A stretch of DNA of 64,000 nucleotides from Thinopyrum elongatum (taxonomy: Eukaryota > Streptophyta > Magnoliopsida > Poales > Poaceae), in assembly GCA_011799875.1 (NCBI GenBank), contig CM022298.1, forward strand, positions 496,971,180 to 497,035,179, given 5' to 3'. Below, piece by piece: positions 54,886-64,000 of this stretch; the first letter of the stretch is position 1, and each line of letters begins with the position of its first letter. Both the position numbers and the translations under genes were made by a program. Under the pieces are notes generated by a model, which was not told the origin of the DNA, ran no database searches, and was given only the letters and a program-made list of their open reading frames with translations.

Positions 54886-56200
54886 TTATGGATAAAACTT
54901 ACGAAGATGTTCGATATTCCAGGAGTTGCTCACTGGAATGCCATCTTCGGTCTCCAGGCGGACCACGCCAGGCCTGGTGACTCATATTACCCGATAAGGG
55001 CCTTCCCACTTTGGCGTCAACTTGTTAGAATTCTTGGCCGACTGAACGCGCCGAAGAACAAGGTCACCCTCCTCAAGACTTTGGGCATGAACCTTGCGGC
55101 TATGGTAGCGGCGCAAGGCTTGCTGGTAGCGCGCGGCTCGCACACCAGCCTGAAGACGATCTTCCTCAAGGAGCATAGCGTCATCTTGCCGCAACTGCTC
55201 TTGCTCAAACTCATCATAAGCGAGCACTCGAGGTGACCCGTGTATGAGTTCTGTGGGAAGAACTGCTTCTGCCCCGTACACCAGGGTGAAGGGTGTCTGG
55301 CCGGTGGCTCGATTTGGTGTCATCCTGATTGACCAAAGAACTGCCGGCAACTCATCAACCCAGCGTCTCCCGCACTTGTGCAGCCTGTCGAAAGTTCTCG
55401 TCTTGAGACCTCACAGCACTTCAGCATTTGCCCTTTCTGCTTGGCCGTTACTCCTCGGATGGGCAACAGAAGCAAAACAGATTTTGCTGCCAAGGTCTTG
55501 GATATACTGCATGAAGGTGTGGCTCGTGAACTATGTGCCGTTGTCGGTGATGACTCTGTTTGGCACACCAAAACAGCAAACTAGTCCTCTGAAGAACTTG
55601 ACGGCCAACTGTGCTGTCACCTTTCTCACTGCTTTGACTTCCGTCCACTTTGTGAACTTGTCGATTGCGACGTACAAGTACTCAAAGCCCCCAACAGCAC
55701 GGGGAAAAGGGCCCAATATGTCGAGCCCCCAGACTGAAAATGGTCAGGAAAGAGGGATTGTCTGAAGAGCTTGAGCTGGTTGATGCAATTTCTTTGAATG
55801 GAACTGACACGCTTCACACTTGGTTACTAGTGCAGTTGCATCCTGGAGGGCAGTGGGCCAAAAGAAACCTTGCCGGAATACCTTACCGGCAAGAGCTCTT
55901 GACCCTATGTGAGAGCCACATATGCCTCCATGTATCTCTGCCAACAGCTCCAGTCCGTCCTCCAGAGGAATGCACTTCAATTTCACTCCGTTCGGTCTTT
56001 TTTTGTACAGGACATCGTCCACAAACTGGTACATATTAGATCGACGGGCTACTTTTTCCGCTTCTTCCTGTTCCTCGGGGAGTTTCCCTGTTTGGAGGAA
56101 CTGGACAATGTGCTGTGCCCATGCTGGAGCCTGAGGCTCGACAGCAAGGACTAGAGGCATGTCTTCTGTCGCAGGAGCGGTTGTCTCCACGGCAAGGGCT
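54886..56200 (-). pseudogene. Tat-type integrase
   Basis: Read on the minus strand: HHCC finger (LLAEIHGGICGSHIGSRALA, CEACQFHSKK), catalytic core with Asp in WGLDILGPFP, Asp in VITDNGT and Glu in NGQAEKANAEVL, so all three DDE residues survive. C-terminal motifs are RMTPNRATGQTPFTLVYGAE and TPKWEGPYRVI. The frame is constant but has TGA after IPLS (Trp position), TAG after ITDNGT, TGA after AEVL and TGA at 54982-54984. It ends with LRKFYP and TAA at 54886-54888. Would integrate cDNA into the chromosome; inactive here. Confidence 0.9.
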
Positions 56201-56775
56201 CGAGGCCCTGCCGGAGCCTGTCGCCCCCCGGCAACTTCCTTGAAAGCAACTTCCTTGCCAGGGGCTTCTGGGAGCTCTGCGGGAAAGTACTGGCCGGAGC
56301 TCAACTTCCTTCGCTTATCCTGCCTTGCTACTGGTTTAATGGATGGCTGAGTCAGTTGGAGCACAAAAGTCCCTGGTTCCACAGGTAACTTGAGGGCAGC
56401 ACATTTTGACAGGTCGTCAGCAATGCTGTTCTCTGCACGAGGAACATGCTCTGCTTGCAGACCATCAAAATGCTCCTCCAATTTCCTCACTTCATCTACG
56501 TAAGCTTCCATCAATGGGCTCTGATAATCTTTGTTAACTTGCTTGACGACAAGCTGTGAATCACCCCTGACGATGAGCTTCTTTATTCCAAGGTCTGCCA
56601 CAATCCTGAGACCGGCAAGTAGTCCTTCATATTCTGCAGTGTTGTTTGTTGATCTCTCCCGGGGAAAGTGCATCTAGACTACGTATTTGAGGTGCTCTCC
56701 GGTGGGTGCGACAAGCAGCACACCAGCACCGGCGCCTTGCAGCGAGAAAGCCCCATCAAAATACATAACCCAATC
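56201..56775 (-). pseudogene. Second (archaeal-type) RNase H of the Tat-type element
   Basis: VMYFDGAFSLQGAGAGV, NNTAEYEGLLAGLRI, LIVRGDSQLVVKQVN and NSIADDLSKCA carry the four catalytic acidic residues (D, E, D, D). This extra domain between the first RNase H and integrase is the hallmark of Tat elements. A TAG after KYVV (about 56675) and a TGA at 56776-56778 just before the domain interrupt it; both can be explained by single transitions. Confidence 0.88.
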
Positions 56776-58380
56776 TCAGCTCGTTTCCTTGCCGGGGAGA
56801 GTTGTCTCTTGAATCTCCTCGTCGGGCGTTGAGGTCCATTCTGCAATGAACTCCGCCAAGGCTCTGCTCTGAATTGTTGAAGTGCTTTCAAACTTGAGAC
56901 CAAAGATCGACAGTTCCAACGCCCACTCCACAATCCTTCCAGTCGCATCTGGGTTGTGTAAAATCCGTTGTAACTGGAAGCGAGTGATGACGGTAATCTC
57001 ATGTGCCTGGAAATAGTGGCGCAGCTTCCTCGAGGCCATAAGGAGGCCGAAGAGCAACTTCTGCATGCCAGAGTACCTTGACCTAGCCCCCTGCAAAAGG
57101 GAGCTGACAAAATAAACTGGGTGATGCACCACCTTCTTCCTCTGTGCTACTTCATTTGCTTGCGCAGATCCTGCCTTGTCGGCACCAGACTCTGCCGGGG
57201 AGAGCCCTGGCTCGTCATTCGATGGTCTCGCCGCTGCCGCTGCTTCTTCATCGACTTCTCTCTGTGCCACTAGCGCAGCACTAACCACTTGATTCGTTGC
57301 CGCTAGATCTAGCAGCAATGGCTCTTGTGGTTTCGGCGCGACTAGTGTTGGCGTAGAGGAGAGGTACCTCTTCAAATCTTACAGCGCTGCCTCTGCTTAC
57401 GGAGTCCATTTCATTGGACCTGCCTTTTTCAAGATCTTAAAAAAGGGCAGGGCACGCTTAGCAGATTTGGAGATGAACCTGCTTAGAGCAGCAACGCAGC
57501 CGGCAAGCCGACGCACATCTTTCACTCGTCTTGGTGCTTCAATCTGCTCAATCGCCTTGATCTTGTCGGGGTTCGCCTCGATCCCACGCTAAGACACAAA
57601 GAATCCGAGAAGCTTGCCGGATGGGACACCAAACACACACTTCTCAGGATTGAGCTTGAGATTGATCTTGCGCAAATTTGCAAATGTTTCTTCTAAATCT
57701 TGTATGAGCGTTGCCTTGTCCTTGGTTTTGACCACTATGTCATCCATATAAGCTTCCATATTTCTATGTAGCTGGGGCTCAAAACCGATCTAGACCACTC
57801 TCGCAAACGTTGAACCAGCGCTTTTCAACCCGAAAGGCATTCATATAAAACAATACGTACCACATGGGGTGATAAACGCGGTCTTCTCTTCATCTTCCTT
57901 TGTCATGAAGATCTGATGGTACCCTGAATAAGCGTCAAGAAACAACAGCAAGTCGCATCCGGCAGTGGAGTCCACAATCTGGTCGATGCGCGGCAAGGGG
58001 AAAGGATCCTTTGGGCAGGCTTTATTGATATCTGTATAATCAATGCACAACCTCCACTTTCCATTCGCCTTGCGTACTACAACCGGATTGGCCAACCACG
58101 TTGGATGGAGCACTCCTCTGACCAAACCTGCCGCTTCCAACTTCCTGATCTCTTCAGTGATGAACTCTTGCCGCTCCAAAGCTTGCTTCCTGACCTTCTG
58201 CTTGACATGCCGCGCATGTGGACAGACAGCAAGATGGTGCTCAACCACCTCCCTGGGAACGTCGGGGATGTCAGATGCTTGCCATGCAAACGCATCGACA
58301 TTCGCCCGCAGGAAGGCAATGAGCGCGCTTTCCTATTTGTGCCGAGGGCGGAACTTATAGTGAAAGTTCCGCCCGTGTCG
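56776..58380 (-). pseudogene. Tat-type reverse transcriptase and first RNase H
   Basis: RT motifs on the minus strand: RKLEAAGLVRGVLHPTWLAN, GKWRLCIDYTDINKACPKD, FLDAYSGYHQIFM and the catalytic YMDDIVV near 57745. The RNase H part has LLLDLAATNQVVSAALV and a partner region with GARSRYSGMQKLLFGLLMAS and HYFQAHEITVIT. Nonsense codons occur before MPFGL (TGA), after ARVV (TAG), before RGIEAN (TAG), and after KWTP and AEAAL (TAA each). The first RNase H is already diverged, usual in this lineage where the second domain took over. Confidence 0.9.
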
Positions 58381-59126
58381 TCCTCCTTGACGGGCACCTT
58401 CTTAGTTTCTGGTGGAGCTGCCTTGGATTTCTTGCTCTTGCCGGTGGAGCTCTCTGGCATTTCCTCGACGGGAACGCAGCACTCCGAGGAGGCGCGCTTG
58501 CCGGAGTGGGCGCAAGAGGTCTTGTCGGTCTTCTTCCCCCCGGGAGCTCCAGTGGCAGGAGCAGGTGCTACAACTGCCTCCCGGTAGAGTTGGTCGGCAC
58601 AGATGATCGCATCCTTCTTGTCAGAGTTGATGGTGATGATGCTCATCGGCCCGGGCATCTTCAATGTATTGTAAGCGTAATGTGATGCTGCCATAAACTT
58701 GGCCAGTGCTGGACGGCCAAGGATCCCGTTATACGGCAATGGGATCTTGGCGACATCAAAAATGATCTTCTCCATCCTGTAGTTCAGCTCGCCACCAAAT
58801 GTAACTGGTAGCATGATCTTACCCTTCGGCTGGCTTCTTCCTGGATTGATCCCTTGAAACGTGCCCGTCTCTTCGAGATCTCCATCAGGAATTTGTAACC
58901 TCTTGATCACATTGGGCGATGTCAAGTTCAAACCGGCCCCACCGTCAACTAACATTTTTGTCACTTTGAGGTTGCGAATCGTTGGCGAAACCAACAATGG
59001 CAAACACTCGACCGCTGTTGTGCGATCAGGGTGATCCTCAGCGTAAAAATGATAGGCGTGTTGGACCATCTCAACGGCTTCCGGGCATCGACTGATGGCT
59101 CTGTTGCATTTATCTCGCGCGCCCAC
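58249..59126 (-). pseudogene. Tat-type protease region
   Basis: Aspartic protease with the lineage-type active site KMLVDGGAGLNLTSP and the flap/second motif PLPYNGILGRPALAKFMA. It lies in a different frame from both gag and RT, so at least two frameshifts surround it. The acidic Ser/Lys-rich stretch GKSKKSKAAPPETKKVP links it to RT. Confidence 0.85.
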
Positions 59127-59385
59127 TGTTTAAGTTGGCGGTGAGAGGAATGCAATGAGGCGCCACCATCAATGCACATGGCTTCTGTAGCTTTTTGAAA
59201 CTCATGCTCGCTGGACTCGTCGTCCTCTTCGTGGTCATCATCCCCCTGTTTCTTATTGCGGCCCCGAGCAGGCCTCTCCTGTTGCTTGTCCTTGCCGCGG
59301 CGACCTCCTCGGCCACCACGCTTCTTGCCGGCCCCTCAGCACCATCCTGGCCCTTCTCCTTGTCTCGCCTTTCATATTCAGCTTT

Positions 59386-61206
59386 TTAACTCTCGACAAG
59401 CTGCTCAACTTGCCGGCAGTTCTGGAGATCATGGCCCTTGGTGTGATGGATCTTGCAATACTGCTTGTCGGAGCCTTCTGGCTTGTCGGCAGCCGCCAAG
59501 GCCTGACAGACGACGCACTCGGCAACCTCCTTGCCGGGGTCGTCAACCTTGGTCTTCTTGGCAGCGCCGGGGTTGCCGGATTCCTCGACGGCAAGCACGG
59601 TTTTGCCCTTGCGCTTCCTTTTACGCCGTCGGCCCTTCTTTGTCGGGGCGGCGGCGTCCTCGTCTGCGGAGTCAGTTCCCGCGCCGGCATCTTCGCCGGG
59701 GTATCTCCTTCCTTCTTCAGCCCGAGCACATCTATCGACTAGAACATAAAGCTCGGCAACATCCCTAACCTTGTTCATCGCCAGCTCTTCGCGCATCTTG
59801 CGATTGCGCATGTTCTGATGAAACACGCTAACAATAGCGGCAGGGTGAACGCCTGGGAAGTTGTACTGTACACGGCTGAATCTCTGTATGTACTTGCGCA
59901 AAGGCTCGCCCTCTTTCTGAGGGATGAGATGTAAATCACTTGCCTGGCCAGGAGCTTGGTGGCCTCCGGTAAAGGCGCCAACAAACCCGTGACACAGATC
60001 CGCCCAAGAAGAGATGGAATTTTCTGGCAAGTGCATCAACCACGACCTGACGTTGGGTTTGAGTACCAACGGGAAGTAGTTGGCGAGTACCTTGTCGTCT
60101 CGAGCCCCGGCAGCCTGCACCACAATGGTGTAGATGCTCAGGAACTCCGACGGGTGGGTCTTGCCGTCGTATTTCTCCGGGACCGCTGGTTTAAATGTGC
60201 GGGAAGTGGGCCACTGGACTCGCCGCAGCTCACGGGTAAAAGCTGGACAACCCACCTCGTAAGGTAAGTCACCAGAATCCCCCGGCGCAGGCTTGTCTAC
60301 AGTGGGCCCTGCGCGCCTGTCAGATTGATGGCGCGCTTCCCGCCGCCGCTCGATGGTGGTCCGAGCGTCTTCTTTAACTCGTTCCCGAAGAACTTGACGT
60401 TGATCACGGCAAGTTCGCGGATCGGACGACGCCGTGGATCCATCATCACGGGCATCGATCCGCTGAACCAGCGATTGCTATCGTCATGATGGAGGAGAGT
60501 GCACCGTGGTCGCACCACCTCCGATTCTTCCGCCATCGGCACGCGTCGGCTCGATGGACCGCCGCCGCGAGGGCTCTGCCTGCTGCGGCCCGTCTCTATT
60601 GACGAAGCCGATGAGGCTCTGAATAGCAGCTCTCCATTCATCGAGTTTCTCCGCAGCGGGAGGAAAATCCAGGAGCAGTCGCGCTCGCGCCAACGCTTCT
60701 GCTGGTGTAGGAGGCGGCGACAGGTGCGAAAGACGTGAGGTGCTCTGACTCCTAACTGTGTTAGAAGGAGCTCCATCACGGTCCTGTGGCCACGCGCCGT
60801 TTCCACCGGCATCTTGGCGTGCATGCTGGCCCCGCGCATCTCGAGAGTGATGCAGAGGGGTCTTTCCATGGGAATGCTTGGGGTCACCAACGTCACGGCG
60901 CTGCTCATCGCGCACGACCTGGGAAGGCCGCGGCGCATGTGTCGGCGTGGGTGTCTTGGAAGTCGCCTTTCCATCCTTGGAGTTCGTCGCGCCGCCCGTA
61001 GGCTGCACGGCTCCATCCTTGGATCTAATGGCGCGCGGGTCATCGTCGCGGGTGCGGATGACACCGCTCGCCTGGTCTTGATCGCCAGAACGTCATGGAA
61101 GCTCATGGCCTCCACCCGCGTCCATCCCGTCGCCCGTCCGTGTCGGCACAGGCAGATCAGCCGCAGATGAACTGATCGCCATGAAACCCTTCCTCTTGGG
61201 AGACAT
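59386..61206 (-). pseudogene. Tat-type gag
   Basis: ATG at 61206 (MSPKRKGFMAISSSA) starts a frame of about 606 codons to TAA at 59386-59388, with internal TGA at 61093-61095 (CGA position) and TGA plus TAG close together near 60478-60486. Conserved parts are PPTPAEALARARLLLDFPPA, the gag core YDGKTHPSEFLSIYTIVVQA and SWLMHLPENSISSWADLCHG, a basic stretch KKGRRRKRKRKGK, and a zinc-knuckle-like CKIHHTKGHDLQNC. After 59386 the basic tail continues in other frames to about 59130 before the protease. Confidence 0.88.
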
Positions 61207-61270
61207 GATGACGAAGATGTTGAAGAAACTGACGCGCTGACTGCTAGATCAGATTCGCGCAACCTTCTCA

Positions 61271-61288
61271 CCCCTACCTGGTGCGCCA
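61271..61288 (-). other. Primer-binding site of the Tat-type element
   Basis: Minus strand TGGCGCACCAGGTAGGGG, four bases from the 5' LTR end. I do not assign the tRNA. Confidence 0.65.
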
Positions 61289-61292
61289 AAGA

Positions 61293-62199
61293 TGTTGGGG
61301 AAACGACACCTATGGGATCACATGGATCCCTTCTACGGTTCGGCAGGGAAAAAGGTATGCACCAAGAGCAGATCCAACGATCAACGCGAGGGATTTTTAC
61401 CCAGGTTCGGACCGCTGAGAAGCGTAAAACCCTAGTCCTGCTTTGGTGTATTGAGAGTTCTTGAGCTCTGGCTAGCTGCTACGCATGCAAACTGGGCCAG
61501 AAAGTCCAAAAAGTCCCCTCCTGTATCGCCTTGGGCCTCCTTTTATACCAAGGGGCTACCATAGTGGCGTACAGTGCATACAGGAGGTGTAAATCTGCTA
61601 CAGTGCACATACTTATCCCTGACGTCTTAGGACAAACGCATTTAATGCGCTGTTTATGTGTCCCTAACTTTATCGGGGACGGAAACAGAGCCCGTCCCGT
61701 CCGTCGCCGCCTCACCCCATCTCGACACGCATCCAGGATGACGAGGCTTGCGGGGCTAGGCTGGCAGGCTAGTTGCTGCGCTGGAGCGGTGGCAGGGCGG
61801 TGGGATCCTTGCCGGGTGCGAGTCTTGCCGTGGCCTCGCAAACGTCCCCAGCAAGAATCTTGCCGGGGCCTCGCAAACGTTCCCGGCAAGGATCTTGCTG
61901 AGAACTTTGCCTTTTGGTCTTCACAAAGATTTGCATGCCACCACGCAGACGCCCCTGGATCTTGGTCTTGACATTGTCGATGGTGTCAGAGCTCTCAACC
62001 TCAAGGGGGATGGTCTTGCCGGGGCTTCGACTCGCAAACCATCCCGGCAAGAATCTTGCCGGGAGCCCAGCTTGTGGTCTTCTTTGGTCGTCTCGTATCT
62101 GCTTCCAGTTGTCCCCGTCAGGCCTTGCCGCGGGTATGGCTGCAACTGCCCGTGCACAAGTATGGGGTACTAAAGGGCCCAAACTTTAGTACACCAACA
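61293..62199 (-). repeat. 5' LTR of the Tat-type element (907 bp)
   Basis: Plus strand TGTTGGGGAAACGACACC to TTTAGTACACCAACA. Same length as the 3' LTR, with scattered substitutions. Minus-strand TATA box GGTATAAAAGGAGG at 61537-61549 (49064-49077 in the other LTR). Plus and minus frames here are LTR shadows. Confidence 0.92.
61537..61549 (-). promoter_or_regulatory. TATA box in the Tat-type 5' LTR
   Basis: Minus strand GGTATAAAAGGAGG, a strong plant core promoter form, drives the pol-sense transcript. Confidence 0.6.
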
Positions 62200-62204
62200 G
62201 CGTC

Positions 62205-62521
62205 TTTGACCGGTACTACCGCGAGAAGGACGTCAAGGGCGCGGGGAAGGGCAAGGGCAACCGTGGATTAACTCCACCATAGCCAAACATGCCAAATTTT
62301 GGTAGTCCGATGGCATGTTTAGTTAGTAGTGATGGAGTAGCCGAACGATGTGTGTGCATCGAGTAGTTGCATGAGTTTGTATGGATTTGAGATATGGTAA
62401 TTGAGGTGTCGGATGTGGATTACATTATTTGAGGGGTGCCCGATCAGTGCCCGCGGACACGCCCGGGCGCGTCCGCGGGTGTTTGAGGGGCCGGATTTGC
62501 CAAGTCCGGCTATAGATGCTC
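62205..62521 (+). repeat. Right end of Harbinger copy 2
   Basis: Continues Harbinger copy 1 from position 22395 on (CGGTACTACCGCGAGAAGGA) to the terminal inverted repeat. It is followed by TTA and the Helitron H2 sequence. Confidence 0.85.
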
Positions 62522-63299
62522 TTAGGTGTATGTACTACTAGGTATCCTTGCCTTTCTTCCTGGTTCTGTATTGAGATTTATATGCAACCGGTTCATCTCT
62601 CAATATGAACATGACCCCTCCTGAAAAAACAGTGGCCAATTGCATTGTCTTCTAGAATGTAATTATGCACCATGTAGTACTAGCATATGGCGTATGTATA
62701 TGTTGTAGACCATGGTAGAAGCCATTATGAAATAAAATTACAAGTGTGAGTAATCTCACTTGAATATATTGCCATCCATTCCACATATTTCTACTCACTT
62801 TTTTGTTCGGCACAGTTGAATTCTCACAGCCCAAAATGCATATGATTTTATTTTGTATGCTCACCCTAGATGCTACCACACAATTAGAGCTTATAATTAC
62901 CGGTTCTTTTAGAATTAAATGGAAGTACATACTGATTTCAGTTTCTAAGCAAATATTTGACAGATTCCCCTTCAATCCGAAGCATAGGAAATAGAAAGTT
63001 TACCAAGAGTCCGTGGGAGAAATCTACATGTCATCAAGGGAACGCCCTACGGTACGGGACACCGAAGAGTGTAAATTGTAGCTCTATTTCGTTCTTAAAA
63101 CAGATCTTTTTCTTGGGACCAATTTATGTTTGGCCTACATATCAATGACCCAACTGCACCCTACAGAACATTAGGGGAGCTGAGCCGATGTTGAACATGT
63201 GAGATCTACTTACCCAAGTGAATTTTTTTAGCTCAAACCAAAAAATAGAGACAGACATTTTCTACGGATATACGTGCGTTGCACGTGCACGTTTAGTAG

Positions 63300-63722
63300 T
63301 TTTATAAATTCACAAACATTTCTAAAAATTACAATTTCATAAAGCATTGCATTTCTTCAAATCTATTGAATGAATAGGAATTCCTTTATAATAAGCAGTG
63401 CAAAACCAATAACAGGCCGGACCAGAATCTGTCAAATAAAAATAGCAGGGCATCTAACTAATAAAAATAAATATTCGTAAAAAATAATAAAAAATAATAT
63501 CCTCAAAAAAATATAACGGATCGGAGCAACGATTCAGAACTACGGCTGCTAACCGAGATATCTAAGGGCAATTCCAACGGGAGGCGCTTAAGTAGACGCT
63601 TATAGAGAAAAAATAAATTTTATTAAATTAGAAAACACCTAAGCACTTTACCTTCCAACGCCTAGACACTAACAACGGGTGCTACTTGATCGTTAATTAA
63701 ACAGCCAGGTCACCTCTTGTGG
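63300..63722. repeat. Segment A copy 4, immediately right of H2
   Basis: Begins TTTTATAAATTCACAAAC after the GTAG end, parallel to segment A copy 2 after H1. Broken off in its MITE at about 63722. Confidence 0.8.
63566..63722. mobile_element. Harbinger-type MITE copy 4, truncated
   Basis: Left end GGGCAATTCCAACGGGAGGC with TAA before it; identity with copies 2 and 3 stops at CACCTCTTGTGG, where a GC-rich element begins. Confidence 0.65.
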
Positions 63723-64000
63723 ATATACCTGGCCATGGGCAGCCCGGCCCGGTCGGCCCGACCCGACCGGCCTGACGCTCCTCACGGGCCGGTCCTAGGC
63801 CTAGATATTGAGCCTGAAGGGCGGGTCGGGCCGGGCCCGAGCCCGTCAAATTTGCGAGTTAACGAAGAGGCCCGGCCCGAGACCCAAGGCCCGGCAGGCT
63901 TTTGCGTTGACGGGCCGGGCTTGGGCCTGATTTCTAGGCCCGACGCCTGGGCCGGGCCAGGCCCGGGCCTGGGATTTCTGCGGCGGGCTTGGTCAGGCCC
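63723..64000. mobile_element. Unclassified GC-rich repeat, left end
   Basis: Dense GGCCCGGCCC/GGGCCGGGCC motifs on both strands, cutting into MITE copy 4 and leaving the window. No ORF. It resembles the GC-rich ends of some plant transposons, but its class cannot be decided from 280 bases. Confidence 0.45.

Larger units (their letters stand above)
48821..62199 (-). mobile_element. Gypsy LTR retrotransposon, Tat type, with an antisense ORF
   Basis: Complete 13.4 kb element in reverse orientation: 5' LTR 61293-62199, primer site, gag, protease, RT, RNase H, a second RNase H, integrase, then 5 kb with a large ORF on the opposite strand, purine tract and 3' LTR 48821-49727. Both LTRs are 907 bp, and the 5-bp target duplication is perfect. 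The second, archaeal-type RNase H between RNase H and integrase is diagnostic of the Tat lineage. Pol carries about fifteen nonsense codons and at least three frameshifts. Confidence 0.93.
31173..62521 (+). mobile_element. Harbinger-type DNA element, copy 2, split by two Gypsy elements
   Basis: Left end GAGCATCTACAGCCGG after TTA (31170-31172), right end GCTATAGATGCTC before TTA (62522-62524). Own sequence is 31173-31878, 48651-48820 and 62205-62521, colinear with copy 1. Two LTR retrotransposons entered its ORF region at different points, each with a 5-bp target duplication. Confidence 0.85.
25737..63299 (+). mobile_element. Helitron-like element, copy H2, split by nested insertions
   Basis: Matches H1 from CTACTGTATTATACC (about 25738) to the 3' end at 63299, where CTAG has become GTAG. 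Helitron sequence itself is 25737-31172 and 62522-63299; the rest is a Harbinger element with two nested Gypsy elements. H2 lacks the 861-bp block of H1. Both H1 and H2 are followed by segment A, so Helitron plus flank were duplicated together, or both entered equivalent targets. Confidence 0.65.

Noticed and set aside
54811..56154. Plus-strand frames of 141, 173 and 124 residues over integrase
   Set aside because: The minus-strand frame carries all integrase motifs; plus-strand frames are reverse-complement shadows.
59253..59768. Pro/Arg-rich frames on both strands over gag
   Set aside because: Shadows of the basic gag C-terminal part; no conserved motifs.
60297..61289. 330-residue Arg-rich minus-strand frame
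   Set aside because: Overlaps Tat gag in another frame; gag motifs lie in the frame from ATG 61206, and this frame also runs through the primer-binding site.

Overview
The window is plant nuclear DNA from a grass, almost certainly a Triticeae species (wheat, barley, Aegilops or rye type). The evidence is a BARE/Angela/WIS-type Copia LTR, a SIRE/Maximus-type Copia with a 3' ORF, Athila-type and Tat-type Gypsy elements, Helitrons and Harbinger MITEs, nested in the Triticeae manner. There are no bacterial-style genes or operons. Nearly every long reading frame belongs to a decayed mobile element. The only likely host gene is a small hevein-type chitin-binding peptide gene at 14810-15081 on the minus strand, and it carries a one-base frameshift.

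Layout. 1-4348 is the 3' part of a Copia element of BARE/Angela type ending in a 1.77 kb LTR. It inserted into a SIRE/Maximus-type Copia whose right part runs from 4349 to 13002. That part contains a near-identical tandem duplication of integrase-RT-RNase H sequence, a 3' ORF and a 1.48 kb LTR. 13003-16139 is low-copy-looking sequence with a Harbinger-like MITE and the hevein gene. 16140-24352 is a Helitron-like element (H1) that carries a transketolase gene fragment, other exon-like pieces, a MITE and a 1.15 kb Harbinger element with its own 204-codon ORF. 24353-24916 repeats an internal piece of H1. 24917-25736 ends in a LINE fragment.

25737-63299 is a second copy of the same Helitron (H2). 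Its Harbinger element (31173-62521) was hit twice by Gypsy retrotransposons: an Athila-type element (31879-48645) and a Tat-type element in reverse orientation (48821-62199, perfect 5-bp target duplication GCGTC). The Athila element itself contains a reverse-oriented non-autonomous LTR element (38933-45490). 63300-63722 repeats the post-Helitron segment, and 63723-64000 enters an unclassified GC-rich repeat.

How the parts relate. No intact autonomous element is visible. Each pol has nonsense codons, frameshifts or lost catalytic residues, and many nonsense codons are single C-to-T or G-to-A changes, as expected of methylated silenced DNA. The most interesting items are: (i) a large, apparently spliced ORF running antisense to pol inside the Tat element, with its own TATA-like box; (ii) a non-autonomous Athila relative with its own acidic ORF nested in its likely autonomous type; (iii) a Helitron duplicated with captured gene pieces and flanked by a copy of its own internal sequence; (iv) clusters of the near-palindrome AGCGGTAGTACCGCT in the SIRE-type element; (v) a nearly identical tandem duplication that includes 40 bp of a foreign LTR. 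Family assignments come from reading motifs, not from searches.
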